NCBI GenBank assembly: GCA_039704465.1
Contig: JASFAU010000015.1
Span: 248,001-312,000 of the forward strand
DNA: 64,000 nucleotides
Origin: Plasmodiophora brassicae
Lineage: Eukaryota; Endomyxa; Phytomyxea; Plasmodiophorida; Plasmodiophoridae
Reading direction: 5' to 3'
Positions 46,585-56,641 of the stretch are shown here, piece after piece. The notes beneath the pieces are model-generated. The model made no database searches and was not told the origin of the DNA. It saw only the letters and a list, made by a program, of their open reading frames with translations. Each line of letters begins with the position of its first letter. Position 1 is the first letter of the stretch. Both the position numbers and the translations under genes were made by a program.

Positions 46585-46615
46585 TCAGGAGCGCTGTTCC
46601 CCCACAGCATATCCA
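46585..46615 (-). pseudogene. Detached 3' end of the DUF2235 coding region
   Basis: Before insertion, the minus-strand frame of the DUF2235 gene would have crossed TGGAT (46611-46615, also 51741-51745) and continued nine codons here to TGA at 46585-46587. The element now separates this tail from the gene. Confidence 0.8.
46611..46615. repeat. Target-site duplication, left copy
   Basis: ATCCA directly abuts the LTR and matches 51741-51745. Confidence 0.93.
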
Positions 46616-46795
46616 TGATTCAAGCAGTTCGAAGCGCTTAGGAAAGTGAAAGTCCCCAGTGTATCTAACGTGGGGGAAGCCGACGTCCCCATGACGTCGC
46701 ACACACAGTGGCACGGTCGCCACTGTGCACCAGTTGCGTCACGTCGTCGTGACTCATGGGTCGGCCACTGTCGCTAGCCTTCCCATTATGAATCA
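46616..46795 (-). repeat. LTR (3' LTR in element orientation)
   Basis: 180 bp, beginning TGATTCA and ending TGAATCA, so the ends are 7-bp inverted repeats with the TG...CA signature. By eye it is identical to 51561-51740. Confidence 0.96.
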
Positions 46796-46801
46796 GCCGC
46801 C

Positions 46802-49800
46802 CTAAGGCGCCAGCGACAGGTCCACCCGACCCATCCCGGCCGCCCTCTTCATGACCTCCACAGGTTCACGAGTGGTCGGCTTGGTGAGCGCGTCCGCCGG
46901 ATTGTTCTTTGACGCCACGCGCTCGAACCGGAGCAGTCCCTCCTGGACGCACTCTCGCACATAGTGCCATTTCACCCGAATGTGCTTGTTCCGGTCCGTG
47001 ACCCCGAGCGTCTTCACCATCTGCTCGGCAGCCGTGTTGTCCTCCAGCACAATCGACGGGTCCGTCAGAGTGAACCCGATGTCGGTGAGGAGCATCCGGA
47101 CCCACACTACTTCACGCGCCAGCTCGCTGGCCGCCACGTACTCCGCGTGCGCTGAGGAGGTCGCCACCAGGCTTTGCTGCTTCGATCGCCAGCTCACAGC
47201 TGCGTCCATCAGCGTGACGATGAATCCCGTGACCGACTTGGATGTGTCCGGTCCATCCATCGCAAAGTCCGAGTCGACCGCCGCCCGGGGCTCCGACTCC
47301 TTCACGTTGTCTTTGTTCAGTGCCATCGGGTCGAATTCAGTCGCCGGTGTCTTGCTCTTCGCGTAGATGATGCCGACATCCGTGTTGTTCTGGACATATC
47401 GCAGCACGTGGAGCATCGCCTCGAAATGCTCCCGACCCGGGTTGTTCAGGTGACGCGACAGCTGCGACACCGCGTGCGTGATTGTCGGCATCGTGCCGAT
47501 CGACAGATGCGCCAGGCAACCAACGCCCTCGCGGTACCGCTCATGCTGGTGCGGAACACCGTCGGTTCGCCGGGGCATAATCTGCCCGACAGGCAGAGCC
47601 GTGGCCGGCGCGCGCAAGCGGCGCCCGGCGGCTGCCTCGTCGATGTCGGTCTGGAACCGCGCGACCACCTCCTTGGCGTACTGCTGTTGGTCGATCGTGA
47701 TGCGCGTTGCCTCCTGCTTGATGCGCATCCCCAGGATCCATCTCGCGATGCCAGGTCCTTCATCTTGAACTTCTTGCCCAACGCTGCCTTGACGTACTCG
47801 ATGACGTCGGGATCCGTGCCAAACATCATAAAGTCGTCCACGAACACCCCGAGGATCGTGATCTGTCTGCGGCCGTCCTTCGTCGTGAACATAACGAACA
47901 GGCACGGGTCGCCGGTCACCCTTGTGAAGCCGATTTCGAACAGAACTGATACGAGCTTATCGTACCAGAGCTTCGGCGCCTCGACCAGGCCGTACAGCGC
48001 CTTCAGGAGCTTCATCACCTTGCCGCGTCCTCCGACCACGAAGTTCTTCGGCTGTTCACAGTAGATCGGGTACGGCAGGTCTCCATTCAGGAACGCCGTC
48101 TTAACGTCCAGCTGGTGGATGACCACGCCCAGCATGGCCGCCAGCGCCACCATGATGCGCAACGTCGCATACCGGAGCGTCGGCGAGTACGTCTCCTTCT
48201 GGCCCTTGAACTTGTCGCAGCATCCCTTGACGCAGAAGCGGGCCTTGTGGCGCGTGATCCCCCCGTCCTCGTCGCGCTTCGTCGTGTGCACGAACATTGT
48301 TGGCAGCACTTGAGCGTCGGTCGGGCGGTCCACGATCTCATACGTGCCCGCTTCCTTCAGCGACTGCATCTCCTCGACCTGCGCCGCCAGGTACTTGTCC
48401 CGGTCAGGCCCGTTCTCGGCCTCGTACTCAGTGAGGAACGCGTTGCCAGCGTCCTCCTCCTCCAGGTAGCTGTCCTCGTTCTCGAGCGCCTCGTCCTGGT
48501 TGACCTGGTCCTCGTTGTCCGGGTCGTCGTTGGCCTCGTTGTCGTGGTCGACAGCATCTGCTGCTGCCGCCTGGTCGACGTTGTCGGCAGCCCCTGCTGC
48601 CGCCCTGGCGCTGGCCGCCCTCTGGCGCCGCGCTTCGCCGTCGTAGTCCACGTCGGCAAACCGAGCGGGCGCTCCTCTGATGCGCGTCGACCGCCTCGGT
48701 TCAGGGACGCCTTGAGCAGCAGGTCCTCGATCCCCGCCGCCCTGAGCTGCTTGCTCATCGCGTCCGTCATGCCGGTCTTCACCGGCACCTGCGAGTTCCC
48801 TGGCACGGTCGTCCCCGCCGCCGCCTCGCTGAATGGCGCGGCCATCCTGGCCGCCGCCCTGTTGTTGACCGACGCGACCTTCTCGATCGCCGTCGTCTTG
48901 TCGTGCGACGCGATCGTCCCGACCGCCGTCGTCTTCTTGCCCATGACGATCGTCTTGACCGCCATCGCCGCCTCCTTGCAGCTGGGCTTGCGCCGTCTCT
49001 TGGCGCTTGCGGGTCTCCTCTCCGCGGGAGCCGCTGTCATCCTTGAACGGGAATTCGTTGGGGAAGAAGACCACGTCCGAAGACTCGATCATCTTGCGGC
49101 TGTGCCACAGCAGCAGCCGGTACGCCTTCTTGTCGATGCACACCCCCATGTGGACCGCGCGCTCGGCCCTGGCGTCCAGCTTGCACTTCTTTTGCCGCCG
49201 GATCCTGACCCACGCCTCGCAACCGAATGGCATCGCCCTCGACAGGTCTGCTTGTTGTTCCCCGTCAGTTCCTCGATTGGCGTCGTCCGGTGGCCGTGTC
49301 GTTGGAGCGGCACGCGGTTGGCTACCCACGTCTGATGCCGCCCGTTCTCGGTCCAGTACTTGCGCGGGACGCCTGACTGGACACGAGCTGCGCGCATCAT
49401 CTTGACAATCTTGCCACCGAACGTCTCCGCGAGACCGTTCTGGTGCGGGCGGTCCGTGTCGCTGAACTCCTGTGCGATTCCCCGCTCGCGCAGCAGCAGC
49501 CGCCAGGCGCGTCGAGGTGAACTCGCCGCCCTGGTCGGCGCGGAACGTGTCGACGCGTGTGCCGCCCATGACCTCGAGCCGGGTCAGCACGTCCATGACG
49601 ACTTGCTCCTGGTCACCCTTATTTGCCAGGTTGACCGTGGCACCGACACCAGTCGCGTGGTCAACGTAGCACGCCATGTACGTCTTTCCGTCATGCGACC
49701 TGGTGTCGAACGTCTGCAGGTCCGCCCCGACGATCTGCAGCTTCGAGAGCACCGTCGTGTCCGTCTCCGCGGGATCGCCGTTCGGTTGAGGTTGGCCTCG

Positions 49801-51539
49801 ATGCACACCTTGCACCTGGGCACCTCGTCGCTCGCCAGGTCGGCCTCGTCGATGTTGAGACCGGTGATTGCCCCGTTCTTGACTGCCTTTCTGATCGTGA
49901 TCGTGGACAGGTGGCCGCACCTCGCGTGCGCCTCCGCCAATGATATCGTTCTGTCGCGCTTTACGTCCGCGGGCTTGCGCGTTTCCTTCTTCTCGGCCGG
50001 CTCCTCCTTGCTCGGGCTCTTGTTTTCTGGCTGGTTTGGATGATCGTGATCGGGGCGGCCAGCGCCACCCCCGCTACTCGAAATCCTGGACCTTGTGCAG
50101 ATCCAGGTAGTACAGGCCCTTGCGGACCGTACTGGTCACGATCGTCCTTCCGGCCCCGTCCAGGAGCCGGGCTGAGCGCGTCTGCTCATGGTGCTCCGCG
50201 CCCGTCTTGCCGTCCTTGCCGAGCTGCAGGAGTGCCGAACGCACCGCGAAGATGTCGCGGATGCATCTGGCGCGTACGCGACGTTTGTCAGCGTGATCGA
50301 CTTGCCGTTAGCCAGCTTGAGGCGGACGTTGCCCCTGGCATGGACCTTGATTCGCTGCGGGCCGATGCCGCCGATCGTCGGCCGGTCCTTGTCGGCGATG
50401 AAGTCCAGCTCCTCGAAGTGCGCCTTGTGGGTGGACACGTGGCCGCACGTCGCCGCGTTGTCGACGATGAAGTCGCGGATGCCCTTCCGCGGCGCGTCCT
50501 CGACGCCCGCCAGGCTCGTCAGGAGCGCGATCGACGCCGAACCGCCTTCCTCTTTGCCCCCCTTCCGCTTGCCGTTCCTGGCCTTGCCGCGCTCGGCGTT
50601 GCCGGTCTTCTTGCGGCTACGGCAGTCGGCCGCCCTGTGTCCAGCCTTTCCACAGTTGAAGCACTTGCCGGAGAACCCCGTCGTCGTCATGGCCGCCGAG
50701 GAGCCGCTGTCGTCGTCGCCGCGCTCTATCGCTCCCCGCTTGTACTGAGCGAGCCTTCTGCGCGGACCTTGCTTTGCGTCAGCTCTCCGATGGGACCGCG
50801 CAGCATCGCGTTGACTAAGTCCTTGTACTCGGTGTATGGCAGCGAGATAAGGACCTTCGTCGCCATGTCCGACTCAGTCTTCGTCCGATTCGGATCCGCC
50901 CGGGCCAGGTTGATGCCCAGGTCGCGCATCGCCGTCAGGTGCGCCTTGGTCTCCGTGAGGTCGGCGCCCGCCTTAAGCTTTGTTGTTGACAGAAGAATGT
51001 CGAACATCGCCAGGTCCGTGCCCGTTTGGCCGGAATACTCCGTCTGGATGGCGCTCCACGCCAGGTCCGGACGGTCGTCGGGTATGTCGAGTATCAAGGG
51101 AAGTTCGTCTTCATGCACGTTCTTCTTGATAGCGTACATTGCGTGGAGCCTCTCTTGCTCCGACGCCGGCTCTTCGTTGTGCCCGCGCGTCGCGGGCTCC
51201 ACGGCCTTTTGCAGGCCCGACTTCTTGAGCATCGTCGTCATCGACGACGCCCAGAAGGTAATTGTCCTTGCCCTTCAGCTGGACGGAGATCTTGATGCCG
51301 GACTCCTTCAGGCCCGTCAGCCTTTCCTTCTGCGCAGCTTCCAGCCGCGCCAGACGATCCTTGAGCGCCGCGTTCTCGCGCTGGCCGGTCCCGCTCCCGG
51401 CCGCCGCTGCTTGCAGACGTTCAACCTCCGCCTCCAGCCGATCCTGCTGCCGCTGGGCCTCGGACAGCGCAGCGCTTATCTGGGCGATCACGGCCTCTGC
51501 TTGGGCCAGGTCGGCTGGGATGCTTGGGATCGTCGCCAT
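46802..51539 (-). pseudogene. Copia gag-pol, frameshifted
   Basis: ATG 51539 (MATIPSIPADLAQ) opens a coiled-coil gag. CCHC knuckle CFNCGKAGHRAADC is near 50650. A protease-like DNAATCGHVS follows near 50460. Integrase has the HHCC start (HARCGHLSTITIRK, CKVC) near 49920 and GADLQTF...DQGGEFTS core Asp residues. Reverse transcriptase shows AFLNGDLPYPIY, KLWYDKLV and the catalytic FVDDFMMFG near 47830. RNase H shows AVDSDFAMD, TSSAHAEYVAASE and LEDNTAAEQMV, ending at 46802. I count at least eight switches of frame along this path (near 51255, 50755, 50262, 50090, 49790, 49510, 49240 and 47755), so no full-length product can be made from this copy as written. Confidence 0.9.
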
Positions 51540-51540
51540 C

Positions 51541-51560
51541 AGAGAGTGGGACTCTTAATC
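51541..51560 (-). other. Primer-binding site, tRNA-Lys(CUU) half-molecule type
   Basis: Immediately inside the 5' LTR, the plus strand reads GAGTGGGACTCTTAATC (51544-51560), which equals the anticodon arm of a tRNA-Lys with anticodon CUU: stem GA, loop CTCTTAA, then TC. The element strand is its complement. This resembles the half-tRNA priming known for Drosophila copia (initiator tRNA-Met cut near position 39). Confidence 0.7.
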
Positions 51561-51740
51561 TGATTCAAGCAGTTCGAAGCGCTTAGGAAAGTGAAAGTCC
51601 CCAGTGTATCTAACGTGGGGGAAGCCGACGTCCCCATGACGTCGCACACACAGTGGCACGGTCGCCACTGTGCACCAGTTGCGTCACGTCGTCGTGACTC
51701 ATGGGTCGGCCACTGTCGCTAGCCTTCCCATTATGAATCA
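51561..51740 (-). repeat. LTR (5' LTR in element orientation)
   Basis: 180 bp, identical by eye to 46616-46795. It provides the last codons and stop (51610) of the interrupted DUF2235 gene. Confidence 0.96.
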
Positions 51741-53347
51741 ATCCACACTCTGTCACACCGGAACAGGCGTGCCGGGTCGCGGGTATCGCCGTGGAGAGAT
51801 CGATGCGCCGGTCGGATGCCCACTTCACCAGGTTCGCGGGCCTGTACGTTGGATCGGTTTGCCACCGCTTGAATACCGAAACGTCGATTGTCTCGTTGAC
51901 GTTCTCGACATCGGGCGTTCCGGCTTCGCCTATCGCCCTGAAGTTCGGGGCACCGATAACCGGGACATACTGTCGAAGCGGGCGTCAGCAACAACACGCC
52001 GTGCGTACATCCCGCGTCGAACCTGGTAGATGCCAAACAGAGCCGATGACCGGGAATCGACAACCCTAACTGCTGTCAGCATGGCTCACCAAGCGGGGCA
52101 AAGCCAGGTCGGCTCACGGTGAGACGATGCATTCATCAACCACGATGGGCTCCGCCTGACGGAATGCAAGTCCCGCACGCTCAGCACCTTCCATGATCCA
52201 CACCATTGATATCTGAACCAGGCCACAGACGATCAACATGCAATACGACTGCAATAACGTGCTGGCCAGCACCTGCTGGAGCGCGTCGTTGGGATATCCA
52301 CCACCGACGTTGCTGTGCGAACCACTGAACCACCGTTGCTCAATCCGATCCGCGAAACAGTGAGCGGATGGGGAGCGGGGCAGGTCTGGATCATGAATGC
52401 GTTCGCATTCACCCTTCGCGACGATCCACAGCGCTGCTCAGAATCAGACCTTGGGCAGCGCGATGCACAATCGTCACCTACTTGGACGGAACGACTGCCT
52501 GAACTCGTCGAGGGCAAGCGCGTGCCGTGCACTCAGCACATTGGCGCACATGCCTACCCGCCTGAACGCAAGCGTCGAGCTGCTTACATTCCTAAAGCTG
52601 CCCAAGGGGATCCCCGACGGGGCCACCTGTATGACCCGGTCAGTTGCCAATCGCGAGCGTACGACGCACGACCGAACGTTGTCGAACAGGCCAATGTAGG
52701 TGATGGTGACCGTCTTGCTGTACTTGCGCAGGCAGTACTCGGCAAAGTTGTCCCTGATCGTATAGCGCTCTGGTGGCGCTTCGTCGATGACCCGTTTTGT
52801 AGCGTGCGAAATCGGGTTGCTCGGGTCGTTCGACTGGCGATACCGCTGGTACAACTGGTCCACCGTCAGTGGCGACGTGCCCGACAACAGGCCGCATTCG
52901 TCCAGCATGCCAGCCAGACAGTTGGCCGAGTACGCTCCACGACTGAACCCGAACAGGAACAGCTCATCACCGTCCTACAAACCAACATGGTTCGCAGGCG
53001 AAAACGGTGCCAGGACGTCATCGGCCGACCTGGTAACTCTCCATCAGCCAGGAATACGCCTCTTTGATCTGGACGTCGACTCCGACAGGAACGACGCCAC
53101 CGACAACCCGCTCGATGAACCCGACACCGCCCTCATAGTACACGACCTGTTCGACGCCGCTGAACCCGACGGGCGCAACCAGGGCCTTCATTCGCTTCAC
53201 TATGCAGGACGGGATGCGTCACGCCCCAGATAATCGTTCGGGCACAGGCGCAACCGCACCGTTCGTGCAGGCGTCCGGCAGGAGGTCCCAGGTGCCGTCC
53301 AGGAACATGGCCAGGCGGCGCGACGATGTCGACTCGGGCGACACCAT
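51610..53347 (-). CDS. DUF2235 alpha/beta hydrolase, 3' end replaced by LTR
   Basis: Predicted hydrolase of the DUF2235 family, which includes bacterial Tle1-type phospholipases. ATG 53347 gives MVSPESTSSRRLAMFLDGTW with the family opening FLDGTW. Splicing adds VEQVVYYEGGVGF, then DELFLFGFSRGAYSANCLAG with the GxSxG nucleophile. CANVLSARHALALDEFRQSF and QRWFSGSHSNVGGGYPNDAL (His and Asp region) complete the core. The C-terminal block DPTYRPANLVKWASDRRIDL leads to VTECG, where the Copia insertion begins. The present frame continues into the LTR for about 43 codons to a stop at 51610 instead of nine native codons. Several short introns; limits near 52070-52450 are approximate. Confidence 0.85.
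51741..51745. repeat. Target-site duplication, right copy
   Basis: ATCCA, same as 46611-46615. Confidence 0.93.
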
Positions 53348-53844
53348 ACCTCGCGACTGACTGCCCCGCGACGCGATGTGTGCGCCCCCACCTCCCCCCG
53401 ACCCAACAGGCAGTGTCAGCGCGCGTCTGACACCCGTCGACCCAAAATGACAATGGCGTGCAGTACTGTACCGCCCCCACCATCCACCACACGCCAACGC
53501 GACTGGACCACGTCACACAGTCGCTGCCGACGACTGGCCACGAGTCGGTCGCGCACTGCAGTTCGGAGCATAAAAAAGGGCGCCAGCATCACCTCTTCGT
53601 AGCCACTACCAGCCGCGTGACGGTTTGCTTGCAGCGGTTATCCTGCGATGTACGCGCCGTCGCGCGCGCAGATCGATACCGACCAAGTAACATGAGGTTG
53701 CTGATCGACTCCCCGGGAGCTGACGCGCAGCACACCCGGGCTTATAGCATCGCCAAGAGCAACCTGCGCCATTGCATCTGACGCCGAATGTGTGTTCTCC
53801 TACTACGGAGCCATAAACCCAACTGTGTATAGGGCGGTCACCGG
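53348..53844. other. Intergenic, about 500 bp
   Basis: Upstream of the DUF2235 gene and downstream of histidine kinase 1, both minus strand. No gene is seen; the plus-strand frames have no motif. Confidence 0.45.
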
Positions 53845-56032
53845 TTACCCTGCATCCGCTCTCCGGTCACCAAAGTCGCTGATCATCTGTTTGAGTAGCT
53901 CAATACGGATCGGTTTCGTCAGGTAGTTGTTCATGCCGGCCTCCAGACAGCGCTCCCTGTCGCCCTTAATGGCACTGGCCGTCAGTGCGATAATCGGCAG
54001 CGTCTTCCGGTGCGGTATCGCACGAATGGCTCTGGTCGCTTCGTACCCATCCATGACCGGCATCTGGCAGTCCATGAGGACCAGGTCGAACCGTTCCGTA
54101 CCCTGCAGCAGGGCGACAGCCTGCATCCCCTCGTTGGCGATCTCCACGTTGTGCCCGAGCTTCTCCAAGACGCGCTGCAGGATGGCACGGTTGACGGCGT
54201 TGTCCTCCACAACTAGAATGTGTAGCGGAGACCCGGCAGGCTGCCAGACGTCATCCGATTGTCGAGCCTGCTCGACACCACCACTCAAGGGTTCACGCTG
54301 TGAGACGGCCGAAGGTCTTCCGGGGTTCGCGCACATGAACGCCAACGTGATCACGAAGGTCGTTCCTTTACCCTCCTCGGACTGGACCGAAATCGACCCG
54401 CCCAGCATGTGGACCAGTTTCTGGCAGATCGCCAGGCCTAGCCCGCTGCCACCGTACCGCCTCGTTGTGCTCAGGTCGGCTTGATGGAAGTCGGAAAAGA
54501 GCTCATTCATGGCGTCCTGGGACATACCGATCCCGGTGTCGGCGACGGTCAAGCGGACAGTGACAACGAGTGGAGGATCGACCGTTCTGCTGCTCGGCGG
54601 CGGCAGCAACGCGTTCACAGCCTCAACAGGATCCACGATGTCCAGCAGAAGAGCAATGGAACCCTCATCGCCAGTGAACTTGACCGCGTTGTCAAGAATG
54701 TTGACCAGGACCTGACGGACCTTGACCTCGTCAGATTTGACGATAATGGGACTCGTTGGGCACGAAGCGTGGAACGCGATGCCACGATCGGCGGCGCGGC
54801 GAGAGAACAGGGCGTGCATTCTCCGGGCCAGCTCGCACAGGTCGAACTCGACGAATTCGACTTCGGCCTTGCCGGCCTCGATCTTGGAAAAGTCGAGGAT
54901 GTTGTTCACGATACCCAGAAGCATTTGCGACGAGTCCTGCATCATGCCCACGTACAGGCGCTGTTCTTCAGATAGGTCGGTGGACGATAGCAGATCCACG
55001 GTCGAAACTAGCGCCAGGTTAACAGATGCAATCATGACGATGATACGAAACGCTGAACGTACTGATGCCGCTCATTGGCGTTCGAATCTCGTGGCTCATG
55101 TTGGCCAGGAAGATGGATTTCAGGCGCGACGCCTCCAGCGCGACCTGGCTGGACTTGATCAGGTTCTCCATCTTGATTCTATCGGACATATCGATGATGG
55201 ACACCAAGAGAAGCCTATCGTCGTCTTTGTCGGCGTCGACCATATTTAAACCGATCACAATCGCAAGCTCCGTCCCGTCCTTCCTCAAGCCGTACACGGT
55301 GCGTTCCGGTCCCTTGCTCGCCGTGGTTGCCATCGCCTGTTGCATAACGAGTGTCGTCTGTGCCAGGGACCGTCCAGATATGACGACGCTGAAGTTTTTG
55401 CCGACCAATTCAGTTCGCGTGAACTGGAACAGTGCTTCCGTCTTCGAGTTCACCAGCACGATTCGCATGGCGGCGTCTACCAACATCATGGCCGTCGGAG
55501 ACGCCTCGACAGCGGTCTTAAACATTCGCTCAGCGCGCTTGCATTCGGTGATGTCGACTATAATGGCGGCGACGAAGACGTCATCCTGGACCTTCATCGG
55601 GCTGAGGCTGATGTCCAGCGGGACCTCGCGGCCGTCTTTTCTGACGCCGTACAGGTTGTGTCCGGCTCCAATTGGCAAATATCGAGGCTTCTTCATGAAC
55701 TCAGCCACCCCCTGGGCGTGACACTCGGCACAGCGTTTGGGTACGAGCATGCCGACGTTAGAGCCGATCAGCTCGTCACGTTCGTACTGGAACAGTTCCT
55801 CGGCTTTGCTGTTGACTAGAACGATCTCGCCGGTCGTGTCGACGATCACCATAGCGTTCGAAGACGCATCGAACACCTGCCCGATCGCCAAACACACCGA
55901 CAGGTACCGCTTGAGCTTGCCCGTCTGGATGAGGCGTTCTCGTTCCGCAGCGTTTGCGGGCGACTGGAACCGAGCCCGCTGCTTCGGCGTCAAGTACAAG
56001 CTGATCTTGGGGAATGCCATCGAACGCGACAT
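53845..56032 (-). CDS. Hybrid histidine kinase 1 (PAS-PAS-HisKA-HATPase-REC)
   Basis: Soluble phosphorelay sensor. Exons 55063-56032 and 53845-55007 give 710 residues. Two PAS domains follow an N-terminal SLYLTPKQRARFQ segment: SSNAMVIVDTTGEIVLVNSK and ASPTAMMLVDAAMRIVLVNS. The H-box is FLANMSHEIRTPMSG with the phospho-His; the single 55-bp intron falls right after it. ATPase boxes are NILDNAVKFTGDEG (N), VADTGIGMS (G1) and YGGSGLGLAI (G2). The receiver has VVEDNAVNR, phospho-Asp in DLVLMDCQMPVMDG and LTKP. There is no membrane segment, so the signal is probably cytosolic. First of three tandem paralogues. The phosphotransfer partner is not in the window. Confidence 0.95.
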
Positions 56033-56641
56033 TAGGTCATCCACAGAGACGATTCGGGCAGTGATAGCCACCCGCACCCGGACACTATTTGGGACCCTTT
56101 CCTATACATCGGGTGTCCGAGCTGCCTGCTATTTATGGCATCGGACCATGCCGTGATCTCATCACCGGTGGAGGCTCTTTTGATGCGGGTCGGCTTCGCC
56201 CGGTCATCGGTGATGCCCGCGTCCCCGGATGTCGCGCTATGGCTGTCAAGGCAACAAGCGTAACCAGCAGAGTATTCCCACTGTGGCATTCGTATCGCAC
56301 CGACGAACTAATTGGTCGCCTCGTGCCCCGTCCATGGCAACGAAGACGAGGTCGAATGGATCGGGACCTTCCCAGCGTCGAACAGACTGCCATGCGCCGG
56401 CCCATCCCGCTGCGTATCCGCAACGATGGACTCCCCCAAGGTATGTTCGAGCGACCCTGCTATGGATGGCAAGGCTGGCTCATGTGTTTCGCGCCTGTGT
56501 TCTGCATCGAGGGTCCCCGCTATGTACGCTGCGGTAGGACTCGGTTGAACATACGCGGACCGCGTTCAGACGGGTTTCCATCGACTGTGAAAGATCTGTT
56601 ATTCGGTGGTGTTCTAACCAACACCGCCGGGCCTGCAGAGG
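56033..56641. other. Intergenic between kinases 1 and 2, about 610 bp
   Basis: Holds upstream sequence for kinase 1, including the element at 56124-56139. Open frames are unsupported. Confidence 0.5.
56124..56139 (-). promoter_or_regulatory. ATAAATAGCAGGC core element, kinase 1
   Basis: The minus strand reads GCCATAAATAGCAGGC about 95 bp before the start codon; near-identical to the element before kinase 3. Confidence 0.55.

Larger units (their letters stand above)
46616..51740 (-). mobile_element. Ty1/Copia LTR retrotransposon, 5,125 bp
   Basis: Flanked by identical 180-bp LTRs and a 5-bp target duplication ATCCA (46611-46615 and 51741-51745). Internal order on the minus strand is gag, CCHC knuckle, protease, integrase, reverse transcriptase, RNase H; integrase before RT defines the Copia group. 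The reading frame shifts repeatedly although there are few in-frame stops. It lies in the 3' end of a DUF2235 gene. Confidence 0.97.

Noticed and set aside
48115..49335. 406-codon plus-strand open frame
   Set aside because: Antisense shadow of the integrase/RT linker, a low-complexity Asp/Gly/Arg region.
50750..51260. Programmed +1 frameshift in Copia gag
   Set aside because: Two shifts in gag both look like +1, but further shifts elsewhere go in either direction, so a Ty1-like programmed site is not a sufficient explanation.
50040..51563. 507-codon plus-strand open frame opposite gag
   Set aside because: Antisense to the retrotransposon gag/protease region, without any recognisable domain; produced by codon bias on the other strand.
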